A DNA stretch of 64,000 bases, from contig NZ_CP102269.1 of NCBI RefSeq assembly GCF_025148635.1, forward strand, positions 3,658,001 through 3,722,000. The letters run 5' to 3'. Position 1 is the stretch's first letter. Each line of letters starts with the position of its first letter. The notes beneath the pieces are model-generated. The model worked only from the letters and a program-made list of their open reading frames with translations. It had not been told where the DNA came from and did no database searches. Below are positions 40,310-49,177 of this stretch, piece after piece. Made by a program: the position numbers and the translations under genes. Source of the stretch: Butyricimonas virosa (GTDB taxonomy: Bacteria; Bacteroidota; Bacteroidia; Bacteroidales; Marinifilaceae).

Positions 40310-41280
40310 TAGGGGTGCGTGCATCCGTGAAATGGTTGTTGACGGCGGTGGCCGTCCTTTCGGGGGTATCCCTCGCGGCGCAAGTTTTGCCGGGGGAAGA
40401 AGGTATTCTTGAACGGGGAAGGCGTCTTCCCGGCGAGGTGAGCGTGGAGGCACTTGTAGACAGCGTGGCACGGTGGGGACGGACGGAACGGGAGAAAGTG
40501 ATCGTGCTGGCGGGGTGGTTCCGCGAGTATATGGCGATTGATGTCGGGAAGTTCCTCACGGGAGGCCCGGACGGGGATTACCGCGACGTGTTGAAGGAGA
40601 GGAAGGGAATTTGCGGGGATTTCACGGGGTTGTTCGGGGAGTTATGCAACAGGTTGGGGATCGAGAACGAGCGGGTGGAAGGATACGTGGTGGGGGATGG
40701 CCGGGAGCGCGGGGAAACGTGTCTCCGGACGAATCACGTGTGGAACGCCGTGCGGGTGGCGGGGGAGTGGTGGCACGTTGATATGATGTGGGCCGTGGGG
40801 GCGTTGGGGAGAGATGCCGGGGGAGAATGGATGTTCAAGCGGCATTGGAACCCGGAGTACGTGTTGATGCGGGGTGAGCAATTTCTGACCACTCATATGC
40901 CGGCTGATCCGGCGTGGCAGTTGACCGACAGGCCGTACGCCATGGACGCGTTTATCGAGGGGAATTTGGCAGATGGTGAACGGGGAGATTATTATAATTA
41001 CATGGATAGTATTACGGTTTTCCGGCGCTTGCCGAGGGATGAACGGCAGATGCTTTTTGCCCGGCGGGCGAACCGTTTTAACCCGCGGAACAAGGAGGTA
41101 ATGGCGGTGACGTACTATAACGAGGCGGTTTTCCTGTTGAATTATAACCGGAAGACGCGGGCCGTGTTGAACCGGGCGAGGGAGTATTTCAGGATCGCGG
41201 AAGAGTACGCGAGGGATTTGCCCGGCGTGAAAGAGAGTATTGACGAGGGACTCCGGAACGTGGAGGCTCTAATTAAATAG
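40306..41280 (+). CDS. Exported transglutaminase-like cysteine protein
   Basis: A 324-residue protein with a signal peptide (about 9-27, ending VSLAAQ). The transglutaminase-like core has the triad Cys103 (KGICGDFTG), His144 (TNHVWNAV) and Asp159 (WHVDMMW). A helical C-terminal part (about 190-324) with YYNEAVFLLNYNRKTR looks TPR-like. Such proteins are usually proteases or peptidoglycan/peptide-acting enzymes in the periplasm. The ATG at 40306 overlaps the nfo stop (ATGA), so translation is coupled, which ties an exported enzyme to a DNA-repair operon. Confidence 0.82.
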   Translation: MIGVRASVKWLLTAVAVLSGVSLAAQVLPGEEGILERGRRLPGEVSVEALVDSVARWGRTEREKVIVLAGWFREYMAIDVGKFLTGGPDGDYRDVLKERKGICGDFTGLFGELCNRLGIENERVEGYVVGDGRERGETCLRTNHVWNAVRVAGEWWHVDMMWAVGALGRDAGGEWMFKRHWNPEYVLMRGEQFLTTHMPADPAWQLTDRPYAMDAFIEGNLADGERGDYYNYMDSITVFRRLPRDERQMLFARRANRFNPRNKEVMAVTYYNEAVFLLNYNRKTRAVLNRAREYFRIAEEYARDLPGVKESIDEGLRNVEALIK

Positions 41281-41284
41281 AGGA

Positions 41285-42523
41285 ATGAGAATATTACATA
41301 CTTCAGACTGGCATTTGGGAAAGCGGTTGAATGACCGGGAGCGTGCCGGGGAGCAAGTGGCCGTGATGGATGAGATCGTGCGGGTGACCGACGAGGAGGC
41401 CGTGGACGCGGTGATCGTGGCGGGTGACTTGTTCGACACGTTTAACCCGCCCGTGGAGGCGATCGAGTTGCTTTACCGCACGTTGCATCGGTTGGCACGG
41501 GGCGGGCAGCGGCTGGTGGTAGCTATTGCCGGGAATCACGATTCTCCGGACCGGGTGGATTCGCCCGACGTGCTGGCACGGGAGAGCGGGATCTTCTTCG
41601 CCGGGAACCCGATGATCGTGTCGCGGGAGACGCGAACGGAAGGCGGGGTAACCTTGGTCCGGTCGGATGAGGGGTTTGCTGAGTTCCGCTTGCCGGGGTT
41701 TGATTACCCGTTGCGGGTGCTACTTACCCCTTACACGAACGGGCAACGGGCCAAACGCTACATGGGTGCGGAGGATGCCGACGAGGGGTTGCGGGTTTTC
41801 CTGCGGGATCACTGGGCAGGGGTGGCCGACAAGTATTGCGATACGGAGGGGGTGAACCTGTTGGTGGCTCATCTTTTCATGGCGAGGGAGGGCGGTGAGT
41901 TGCCCGAAGAGCCGGAGGATGAGCGACCGATCAATATCGGCGGTGCCGATGCCGTCTATACTTTGTTGATTCCCCCGGCCATGCAGTACGCGGCACTGGG
42001 ACACCTGCATCGTTGGCAAACGGTGGACATGGAGCCTTGTCCCGCGGTGTACAGCGGCAGTCCATTGAGTTACAGTTTCAGCGAGGCCGAGCAGGATAAA
42101 TACGTGACGCTCGTGAACCTTGAACCGGGAGGTCCGGCCTGTGTCACGAAACGTCGGTTGACGAGCGGGCGTCCCTTGGTGCGTCGTCGTTTCGAGGGGG
42201 TGGAGGCTGCCTTGCAATGGCTCGCGGAGCATCCCAACACGTGGGTGGAACTGACCGTTGCTACGGATACTTTCCTCACGGCGCAAGAAGTAAAATCCCT
42301 GCATGCCGCACATGACGGTATAGTTTGTATCATCCCGGACGTGCGTGACGCTTCTCTCGTGAACGATCGTGTGGCCTCTATCCACGACCTGCGTTCGGAC
42401 GTTAACGCCCTCTTTGCCGAGTACTTCCGCCAGCGCAAGGGACAGGAACCGAATGAAGAAATCATGTCACTTTTCCGTGAGGCGTTGTCGATTGATGGCG
42501 GTTCGAGGAAAAGTGACAGTTAA
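41285..42523 (+). CDS. sbcD: Exonuclease SbcCD subunit D (Mre11-type nuclease)
   Basis: A 412-residue metallophosphoesterase nuclease. Phosphoesterase motifs are HTSDWHLGK (I), AGDLFDTFNP (II), AGNHDSPDR (III), VAHLF (IV) and GHLHRWQ with YSGSPLSYSF (V). The C-terminal capping domain follows. With SbcC it forms the ATP-driven complex that opens DNA hairpins and blocked ends. It starts 4 bases after the transglutaminase gene. Confidence 0.95.
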   Translation: MRILHTSDWHLGKRLNDRERAGEQVAVMDEIVRVTDEEAVDAVIVAGDLFDTFNPPVEAIELLYRTLHRLARGGQRLVVAIAGNHDSPDRVDSPDVLARESGIFFAGNPMIVSRETRTEGGVTLVRSDEGFAEFRLPGFDYPLRVLLTPYTNGQRAKRYMGAEDADEGLRVFLRDHWAGVADKYCDTEGVNLLVAHLFMAREGGELPEEPEDERPINIGGADAVYTLLIPPAMQYAALGHLHRWQTVDMEPCPAVYSGSPLSYSFSEAEQDKYVTLVNLEPGGPACVTKRRLTSGRPLVRRRFEGVEAALQWLAEHPNTWVELTVATDTFLTAQEVKSLHAAHDGIVCIIPDVRDASLVNDRVASIHDLRSDVNALFAEYFRQRKGQEPNEEIMSLFREALSIDGGSRKSDS

Positions 42524-42572
42524 AAGATATCAGTAAGTTACAGGTTCTATCATTTTTAATTTTCAATTTCCT

Positions 42573-45500
42573 ATGTTGCCCGTTAAATTAACCCTTGAAG
42601 GTATTTACTCCTACCGGGAGCGCCAGACGATAGATTTTACCCGATTGACGGAGGCCCGGTTGTTCGGGATATTCGGTCCGGTGGGGAGCGGTAAATCGAC
42701 GATATTGGAGGCGATGATTTATGCCATTTACGGTACGATTGACCGTTTAAATAATGATGTAAAATATAACGTGATGAATCTGCAATCCGACCGCCTGTTC
42801 GTGGACTTCGAGTTCCGGGCGGGAGAGGACGGGCGACTGTACCGGGCGACGGTGGAGTGCAGGCGGAGCAAGAAGAGGTTTGCTGACGTGAGTTCACCGA
42901 AATACCTTTACCACGTGTGGGAGGGCGACGAGTGGTTGCCCTGTACGAGGGAAGAAGTGGTCGGGGCGATTGGGCTGACGGCACAGAATTTCAAGCGGGT
43001 GGTGATTATCCCGCAGGGGAAGTTTCAGGAGTTTCTGATGTTGCGGGACAAGGAGCGGACGGATATGATGATGGAGCTTTTCGGGGAACTCCGGCGCTAC
43101 GATCTGGGTGGGCGGGTGGCTTACCTGGAGGGGGAGACGACCCGGCGGGTGATTGATTTGCGGGGACAGCTCACTGGATTGGGAGAGGTGGACAGAGAGC
43201 GGTTAGCCGAGCGGAAACAGCGTTACGTGGCCTTGCAGGAAGAAATTGCCGGGGTGAAAAAAGAGATTCACGAGGGACAGGAGCAAGTGGAGAGAGGGAA
43301 GAAAGTGAAACAACTCACCGACGAGCGGGTGGCACGACAGGAGGAGGAACGAAAGCTGTTGGAACAACGGGAGGCGATGGCGGGTTTGCAGGCTCGCGTG
43401 GACGAGTACGAGCGATGTTTGCAGCAGTTCCAGCAACCATTGAGTCGCCACGACGAGACAGGGCGGCGGTTGGCAGAGTCAGCGCGGGTGTTGTCCGGTT
43501 ACCGGGAGCAACTGACCGCTAAACAGGTGGAGCTTACTCGTTTTTCCGGGCAATTCTCTCAATTGAAACAGGCGTACGAGGGACGGGATGTGTTGAAAGA
43601 GCGTGCCGGACATTTGGAACGGTTGCTGCATTTACGTGCGATAAGCAAGGAGCGGGATGAATTGAAGGGGCGACACCGCAAGGGTGAAGAAATCGTGGTG
43701 GCAACGAGACGGGAGATCGAGGTGTTGCAGGAACAGTTACGAGAGCAAAAAGAGAGGTTAGAACAGTTGAACCAGTCGATACCCGATATGAAAATGTTAT
43801 CGGACATTCGGGAATGGTATAATATACAACAGCACATTCGGGAAGAGTTGACCCGTTGGCAGGAAGAGTTAGCCGGGGTGAATAAGGAAATCGCCCGTGA
43901 GGAAAGGGAGGTGCGGATGGTACAGGAGCAATATCCCGCGTTCGGGGCGTTACAGGCCATGACATGCGAGGCGTTGCAGGAGGCTTGCCGGGAGAGGCAG
44001 GAACAACTTGCCGCTACTGTGAAGGAGATACGGGAGGAGTGGTTACATTTAAGTACTCGCCAGCGATTGGTGGATTTCGCAAGGGAGTTGTCGGAGGGAG
44101 AACCTTGTCCCCTTTGCGGGGCCTTGTCGCATCCCGCAGCCTTGCACGCCACGGAAGTCGAGGGTGAGTTGAAGGAGAAGGCCGACCGTGTCGCGGGCTT
44201 GGAGGAAGAAGGGAAGGTGTTGGAACGGATGGTGTCCCGTCTGACCGTGATCGGGGAACGGTTGCGGTCGGCAGGGGAAAGGAAAGAGCAAATCACCCGA
44301 CAGCAGGATGTTGCGCGGGAACGGTTACGGGAGCATCTGACCCGTTTCACGTGGGAAGGGTTTACACCCGATAATATGCAACGCTTGACAGACGAGATGA
44401 ACCGGGTGGCACTCTTGAACAAGGAGAAACTGGATGGGGAGACGGTACGCGGAAACACGGAGAAGAGCATCGAGCAAAAACGAGTGAATTTTGAAAAGTA
44501 CGTCGCCCGTCTTGACGAGATCAGCCGGGAGATCGTGCAGCGGGATTCACAGGTCGGGTTGTTGCGGGAGCAGCAAGCCGGGTTTGATGAAAAGGAGTAC
44601 GAGGGGGTACCCAACATGGAGATCGGCAAGGAGCTGGATGAATGCAGGCAGCGTTTCGAGCAGGTTGGGCGGGATTATCAACGGGATGCCGCACGGTTGC
44701 AGGTGATCGAGGCGGATTTCCGGAGGTGGGAAGGGAGCGTGGAGGAAAAAAGCAAGGAGGTGATTCGTTTGCAGCAGGAATTGGAAGAGGAAGTACAGGA
44801 GCTGAGTCGTTTGTTGAAAGATTCGACTTATCCCGATCTGGCGGCAGTTCGGGAGGTGTTGGCAGGTAAGCTGGATTTGCCCGGGGTACGGGGAGAGATT
44901 AACCGTTACCGGGAGCAGGTTCACGCCGTGCAGGTTCGGAAAGCGGAGTTGGAGGTGTTGCTTGCCGGGGTGTCTTATAACGAGGAAGAACACGTTGCGC
45001 TATGTCAACGGGTGGAGGCCGCGTTGGTACGGGAACGGGAGATGCTGGCAGAACAGGGAGCTTTAGGGAACCAGATCAAGGATATGGAAACCCGTGTCGC
45101 GGTGCGGGAGAAGATAGGGCAGGAATTGGAAGGTTTGGAGTCTCGGTTGATGAATTTGCAGATGTTGAAGGGATTGTTCCGGGGGAATGATTTCGTGAAG
45201 TTCGTTTCGTCGATTTACTTGCAGAATCTTTGTAACGCGGCGAACGAGCGTTTTTACCGGATGACCCGCCAGCGTTTGAAACTGGAGTTAAGCGAGGAAA
45301 ATGATTTCGTGGTACGTGATTTCATGAACGAGGGACGGGTGAGGAGCGCCCGCACGCTTTCCGGGGGACAGGTTTTCCAAGCCTCGTTGTCGCTGGCTCT
45401 GGCATTAACGGATAATATTCGTCATTTGACCGGGAGTAGCCAGAACTTTTTCTTTCTGGATGAGGGATTCGGTTCGCTGGACCGGGAGTCGTTGAGTGTT

Positions 45501-45650
45501 GTCTTCGAAACCTTGAAATCCTTGCGGGCCGAGAACCGGGTGGTCGGGCTGATCTCTCATGTCGAGGAAATGCAGCAGGAGGTTCCGGCATGTTTGTTCG
45601 TGGAGAACACAGTGGAGAGGGGAAGCGTGGTAATAAAAGATAAAAACTAA
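42573..45650 (+). CDS. sbcC: Exonuclease SbcCD subunit C (Rad50-type ATPase)
   Basis: A 1025-residue SMC-like ATPase. The N-terminal Walker A is GPVGSGKST, after TLEGIYSYRERQTIDF. Long coiled coils (about 190-490 and 535-880) flank a zinc hook, Cys512 and Cys515 in EPCPLCGALSH. The C-terminal half-site has the signature LSGGQVFQASLSLALAL and Walker B FFLDEGFGSLD. This is the full architecture of the family. The 49-base gap to sbcD holds a T-rich AATTTTCAATTTCC leader. Confidence 0.95.
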   Translation: MLPVKLTLEGIYSYRERQTIDFTRLTEARLFGIFGPVGSGKSTILEAMIYAIYGTIDRLNNDVKYNVMNLQSDRLFVDFEFRAGEDGRLYRATVECRRSKKRFADVSSPKYLYHVWEGDEWLPCTREEVVGAIGLTAQNFKRVVIIPQGKFQEFLMLRDKERTDMMMELFGELRRYDLGGRVAYLEGETTRRVIDLRGQLTGLGEVDRERLAERKQRYVALQEEIAGVKKEIHEGQEQVERGKKVKQLTDERVARQEEERKLLEQREAMAGLQARVDEYERCLQQFQQPLSRHDETGRRLAESARVLSGYREQLTAKQVELTRFSGQFSQLKQAYEGRDVLKERAGHLERLLHLRAISKERDELKGRHRKGEEIVVATRREIEVLQEQLREQKERLEQLNQSIPDMKMLSDIREWYNIQQHIREELTRWQEELAGVNKEIAREEREVRMVQEQYPAFGALQAMTCEALQEACRERQEQLAATVKEIREEWLHLSTRQRLVDFARELSEGEPCPLCGALSHPAALHATEVEGELKEKADRVAGLEEEGKVLERMVSRLTVIGERLRSAGERKEQITRQQDVARERLREHLTRFTWEGFTPDNMQRLTDEMNRVALLNKEKLDGETVRGNTEKSIEQKRVNFEKYVARLDEISREIVQRDSQVGLLREQQAGFDEKEYEGVPNMEIGKELDECRQRFEQVGRDYQRDAARLQVIEADFRRWEGSVEEKSKEVIRLQQELEEEVQELSRLLKDSTYPDLAAVREVLAGKLDLPGVRGEINRYREQVHAVQVRKAELEVLLAGVSYNEEEHVALCQRVEAALVREREMLAEQGALGNQIKDMETRVAVREKIGQELEGLESRLMNLQMLKGLFRGNDFVKFVSSIYLQNLCNAANERFYRMTRQRLKLELSEENDFVVRDFMNEGRVRSARTLSGGQVFQASLSLALALTDNIRHLTGSSQNFFFLDEGFGSLDRESLSVVFETLKSLRAENRVVGLISHVEEMQQEVPACLFVENTVERGSVVIKDKN

Positions 45651-45752
45651 AAGATAAAAACTAAAAGTTGAAAGATAAAAGTTGAAAGTAGGAAATTAAG
45701 AAGCGTTGGCCTTGTGCGGTTGGAATCTAAAATTTAAAATTTAAAATCTAAA
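45636..45752 (+). repeat. AT-rich units and family 2 repeat (copy 2) before the phosphoesterase gene
   Basis: Repeating AAAAACTAAAAGATAAAA and AAAGTTGAAAG units (45636-45690) lead into AAGCGTTGGCCTTGTGCGGT and TTGGAATCTAAAAT (45701-45733), then TTTAAAATTTAAAATCTAAA up to the ATG at 45753. The same order occurs inverted between nadB and nadC. Confidence 0.85.
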
Positions 45753-46244
45753 ATGGTAAAGGTTGGTTTGTTATCAGATACTCACGGGTGGTTGGACCCG
45801 AAGATCGTGGAGTTTTTCAAGGATTGTAACGAGGTGTGGCATTGCGGGGACATCGGGGACGTGGCGATCACGGACGCGCTGGCGCAACGATTCACGTTAC
45901 ACGCCGTGTACGGGAATATTGACGGGGGAATATTGCGCCGGATATTCCCGGAGAAAGAAGTGTTTCATTGCGAGAACGTGAAAGTGGTCATCACTCATAT
46001 CGGTGGTTACCCGGGGCATTATGACCGGAAGATTGCGGAAACGTTACGGCGGGAACGCCCGCAGCTTTTCGTGTGCGGTCACTCGCATATCGCGAAAGTG
46101 AAGTACGATCAGGCATTGGGATGCCTGCATATCAATCCGGGGGCAGCCGGGAAATTCGGATTCCACATGGTGCGGACCGCGGCCCGTTTCGAGATTAACG
46201 GGGAACGGATCGAGAACCTTGAATTGATCGAGTTGGAAAAATAA
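45753..46244 (+). CDS. YfcE/MJ0936-family metallophosphoesterase
   Basis: A 163-residue small phosphodiesterase-fold protein. Metal-site motifs are LLSDTHGW, WHCGDIGD, VYGNIDGG, ITHIGG and VCGHSHIAK. Members of the family hydrolyse small phosphodiesters in vitro; the natural substrate is unknown. Length is standard. It follows sbcC but is separated by a 100-base repeat-filled leader, so co-transcription is uncertain. Confidence 0.92.
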   Translation: MVKVGLLSDTHGWLDPKIVEFFKDCNEVWHCGDIGDVAITDALAQRFTLHAVYGNIDGGILRRIFPEKEVFHCENVKVVITHIGGYPGHYDRKIAETLRRERPQLFVCGHSHIAKVKYDQALGCLHINPGAAGKFGFHMVRTAARFEINGERIENLELIELEK

Positions 46245-46287
46245 ATAATTTAAGAGTCTGTTAGGACATTTAATACTTTCTGTTTGT

Positions 46288-46295
46288 TACATTTG
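46288..46295 (+). promoter_or_regulatory. -7 element before the S41 protease gene
   Basis: TACATTTG matches TAnnTTTG, 48 bases before the start codon. The -33 position is a poor match. Confidence 0.5.
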
Positions 46296-46342
46296 TGCAA
46301 CTTACACGTAGAATAGGAAGAACATAAAGTATATAATAAAGT

Positions 46343-47932
46343 ATGAAAAGAGTATTACTATCGGCGGTAGCATTGCTAATCGCCTGTTTGAGCTGGGAAA
46401 ATGCTGACGCGCAACGGAAACCCCGTGAGGTGCAGGAACAAGCGATTAAGTACCAGCGATTAATGCAAATGATTGATGCCGCTTACGTGGATACCGTGAA
46501 CTTGAAGAAATTGACGGAAGATGCCATCGTGAAGGTACTGGCTGATCTGGACCCTCATTCCGTGTATATTTCCAAAGAGGAGGTTGAGGAGGCGAATGAA
46601 CCGCTGGACGGGGGCTTTTTCGGGATCGGGATCCAGTTTAACGTGCTTAACGATACGTTGCTGGTCGTGGATGTGGTTGCCGGGGGACCATCGGAAAAGG
46701 TGGGCTTGTTGGCCGGAGACCGGATTATTGCCGTTGACGGGGAGAATATTGCCGGGATCGGGATTAGTAACACGGACGTGCGGAAACGGTTGAAAGGCGA
46801 GAAAGGGTCTATCGTGAAAGTGAAAGTGAAGAGAGGTGGTGAGATCATTGATTTCAATATCACGCGTGATATGATTCCGATTTATAGTGTTGATGCCTCT
46901 TACATGATCGATAAAAATATCGGGTATATCAAGATTGCCCGTTTTGCCGCGACGACGGTGGAAGAGTTCGAGAAGGCCGTGAAGGAGTTGAAGGCGCAGG
47001 GGATGAAAGACCTGATTATCGATCTGCAAGGAAACGGGGGCGGTTACATGGGGGCCGCTATCGGTTTGGCCGATCATTTGCTTGACGGGGAGAAGTTGAT
47101 CGTGTACACGGATAGTCCCGCTTTCGGGCGTATGGGCGAGTCCTCCACGCCGGCAGGGTTGTTCCAAGACGGACGGGTGGTCGTGTTGATTGACGGGAAC
47201 TCGGCCTCTGCCAGCGAGATCGTGTCGGGAGCGGTGCAGGATTGGGACCGCGGGTTGATCGTGGGACGTCGTTCTTTCGGTAAGGGACTCGTGCAACGGC
47301 AATTCCCGTTGACGGACGGTTCTATGGTTCGTCTGACGGTGTCGCATTACTTCACGCCGTCGGGTCGGTGTATCCAGAAGCCTTACAAGGGGAAGGATTA
47401 TCAGGCCGAGGTGTTCGAACGGTATAATAGTGGCGAGATGTTCAGTGCCGATAGTATCGAATTGACGGATTCCACGAAATATTACACGAAGAAGGATCAT
47501 CGTCTGGTTTACGGTGGGGGTGGTATTATTCCCGACGTGTTTGTGCCGATTGATACGGGGATCAATTATAGCTACTTTAATCGTTTGCTGGCAAAGGGCG
47601 TGATCAATGAATACGTGTTGAATTACGTGGACAAGAATCGGGAATCGCTTAAAAAGAAATACCCGAAGTTCGAGATGTTCCAGAAGAATTTCCAGGTGAC
47701 AAGTGATATGATCGACGAGATCGTAAAAAGTGGCGAGAAGCAAGGCGTGAAGAAGGACGAGAACCTTTTCACCCCGATCGTGCCGGAAATCAAGTTGTTC
47801 GTAAAGTCGCTGATCGCCCGTGATCTTTGGAATATGAACGAGTTGTACCGAATCTCTAACGAGGAGAACAAGATACTGAAAGCTGCCGTGAAGGCATTGA
47901 ATGACGGGACGTACGGGAGGATTATCAAGTAA
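46343..47932 (+). CDS. S41-family carboxyl-terminal processing protease
   Basis: A 529-residue exported serine protease. A signal peptide (about 1-23) is followed by an N-terminal helical part, a PDZ domain (about 85-170, GFFGIGIQFN and GLLAGDRIIAVDG) and the protease core with IDLQGNGGGYMG, the nucleophile motif DGNSASASEIVSG (Ser within 287-291) and Lys314 in SFGKGLVQ. The C-terminal 150 residues are helical. It cuts or trims periplasmic proteins from their C-terminal ends. The family is universal in Bacteroidota. Confidence 0.94.
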   Translation: MKRVLLSAVALLIACLSWENADAQRKPREVQEQAIKYQRLMQMIDAAYVDTVNLKKLTEDAIVKVLADLDPHSVYISKEEVEEANEPLDGGFFGIGIQFNVLNDTLLVVDVVAGGPSEKVGLLAGDRIIAVDGENIAGIGISNTDVRKRLKGEKGSIVKVKVKRGGEIIDFNITRDMIPIYSVDASYMIDKNIGYIKIARFAATTVEEFEKAVKELKAQGMKDLIIDLQGNGGGYMGAAIGLADHLLDGEKLIVYTDSPAFGRMGESSTPAGLFQDGRVVVLIDGNSASASEIVSGAVQDWDRGLIVGRRSFGKGLVQRQFPLTDGSMVRLTVSHYFTPSGRCIQKPYKGKDYQAEVFERYNSGEMFSADSIELTDSTKYYTKKDHRLVYGGGGIIPDVFVPIDTGINYSYFNRLLAKGVINEYVLNYVDKNRESLKKKYPKFEMFQKNFQVTSDMIDEIVKSGEKQGVKKDENLFTPIVPEIKLFVKSLIARDLWNMNELYRISNEENKILKAAVKALNDGTYGRIIK

Positions 47933-48000
47933 CGGGACGTTACTTGATAAGCTAAAAGTTAAAAACTAAAAGCTAAAAGTTGGAAAAAACTGCAACTTGT

Positions 48001-48180
48001 AACTTGTTAACTTGTAACCGAACTGAAAAACTTGTTTTTTCGGTTCTACCTTTTGGTCCGTTTTTTGTTGCGAGTGTTTATTGATGTTAACGGTTCTGGT
48101 GTGTGCAGGGTATTTTTAACCTGTAACTTGTGACCTGTTAACTTGTAACCGAACTAAAAAACTCGTTTTTTAGTTCTACC
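48001..48180 (+). repeat. Duplicated hairpin unit between the S41 protease and the outer-membrane protein
   Basis: Two 50-base units (48001-48050 and 48131-48180) share GTTAACTTGTAACCGAACT, an A-run, then a T-run and GGTTCTACC or AGTTCTACC. Each folds: GAACTGAAAAA with TTTTTTCGGTTC in the first, GAACTAAAAAA with TTTTTTAGTTC in the second. The paired changes (G-C to A-T) keep the stem. They may be terminators or a leader structure of the next gene. Confidence 0.75.
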
Positions 48181-48204
48181 ATAATTAACCTTAAATTTAA
48201 TGGA

Positions 48205-48816
48205 ATGAAGAAGTTTTTATTAGTGGTGCTTGCCATGGTCATGTTAGGTAGCGTGCAGGCCCAAACGTCGTTTAAAAACAAGGTGGAAGGTTTAACCGGG
48301 ACGGAATTCTATTTTGGTCCGAAGTTCGGTTTTAACGTGGCAAGTATCAGTGATGGTTTGAACAAGAGTAAGTTTAGTTTCCATCTGGGAGCTTTTGCCG
48401 AGTTTAAATTTAATGATCTTTTCGGTTTGCAGACGGAGTTGATCTATTCTCGTCAAGGAGATAAAGGAAAGTCTGGGGGTGTGAAGACGTGGGCCCGCGT
48501 GAATTATTTGAATATTCCTGTTTTGGCTAAATTCTATGTTTGGGAAGGGGTTAGCGTTGATCTCGGGCCGCAACTGGGTTTTGCCTTGAATGGTAAGAGT
48601 AAAACAAAATCCGGGGGAACGGAAGTGAAAACGGATATTGATCATTTGAACACGGTGGATTTGAGTTTTGCCATGGGCTTGTCTTACGATTTCAACATGG
48701 GATTAGTTGTTTCTGCCCGTTACAATTTGGGGTTGACGAACGTGATCGAGAAAGACAAATTCGGTGGTAATAACCAGAACCGGGTGTTCCAGTTATCAGC
48801 CGGTTGGAAATTTTAG
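48205..48816 (+). CDS. Outer-membrane beta-barrel protein, PorT-like family
   Basis: A 203-residue outer-membrane protein. A signal peptide (about 1-20, ending GSVQAQ) is followed by alternating beta strands (FYFGPKFGFNVASIS, FHLGAFAEFKFNDLFGLQTE, VDLGPQLGFALNGKSK) and a C-terminal FQLSAGWKF ending in phenylalanine. This is the small 8-strand porin-family pattern of Bacteroidota. No ligand or enzyme motif is visible. A strong terminator follows. Confidence 0.9.
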   Translation: MKKFLLVVLAMVMLGSVQAQTSFKNKVEGLTGTEFYFGPKFGFNVASISDGLNKSKFSFHLGAFAEFKFNDLFGLQTELIYSRQGDKGKSGGVKTWARVNYLNIPVLAKFYVWEGVSVDLGPQLGFALNGKSKTKSGGTEVKTDIDHLNTVDLSFAMGLSYDFNMGLVVSARYNLGLTNVIEKDKFGGNNQNRVFQLSAGWKF

Positions 48817-48879
48817 GCGTTTACCCGTGAAATATAGAAACTCGTAAGTTTCGTGACGTGAGATAGATGAGTTTTATTG

Positions 48880-48916
48880 AAAAGACCGCATTTTGAATAT
48901 TCAGGTGCGGTCTTTT
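48880..48916 (+). terminator. Terminator after the outer-membrane protein gene
   Basis: AAAAGACCGCA (48880-48890) pairs with TGCGGTCTTTT (48906-48916), followed by TATTTTAT. Confidence 0.9.
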
Positions 48917-49140
48917 TATTTTATATCGTATTGCTTCTTGTAAGTCGACGGGAATAATTAATATAACTGATTTTGAGGCTTGGAAGGTGTAATTTGGGTA
49001 AAAACTAGGGCTTATTTCGAGTATTATTTAATGAAGGTTTATAGAGATCGTCCAAAACGACTTTTAGAAGGTTATGCGCAAAGAACAATTACTATCGTTT
49101 AACCATTGATTACAAACATATTAAACCTTATGACAACTTT
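48917..49140. other. Intergenic stretch without a recognisable gene
   Basis: AT-rich sequence between the terminator of the outer-membrane gene and a consensus promoter at 49141. I see no reading frame of note and no repeat. It may belong to the control region of the small RNA candidate that follows. Confidence 0.5.
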
Positions 49141-49171
49141 TTTGGTAATTAAAAGAAAATAACTACATTTG
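49141..49171 (+). promoter_or_regulatory. Perfect Bacteroidota consensus promoter of the small RNA candidate
   Basis: TTTG (49141-49144), exactly 19 bases, TACATTTG (49164-49171). It matches TTTG-N19-TAnnTTTG at every defined base. No protein gene follows on this strand. Confidence 0.85.
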
Positions 49172-49177
49172 TCATAT

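Noticed and set aside
43559..44629. Minus-strand frame inside sbcC
   Set aside because: It lies opposite the coiled coil of SbcC and is Ser/Cys/Arg-rich, as expected from the antisense of Glu/Arg/Gln repeats.
46460..47743. 427-codon minus-strand frame opposite the S41 protease
   Set aside because: The plus-strand protease has intact PDZ and catalytic motifs. The shadow product is His/Arg-rich without any domain.
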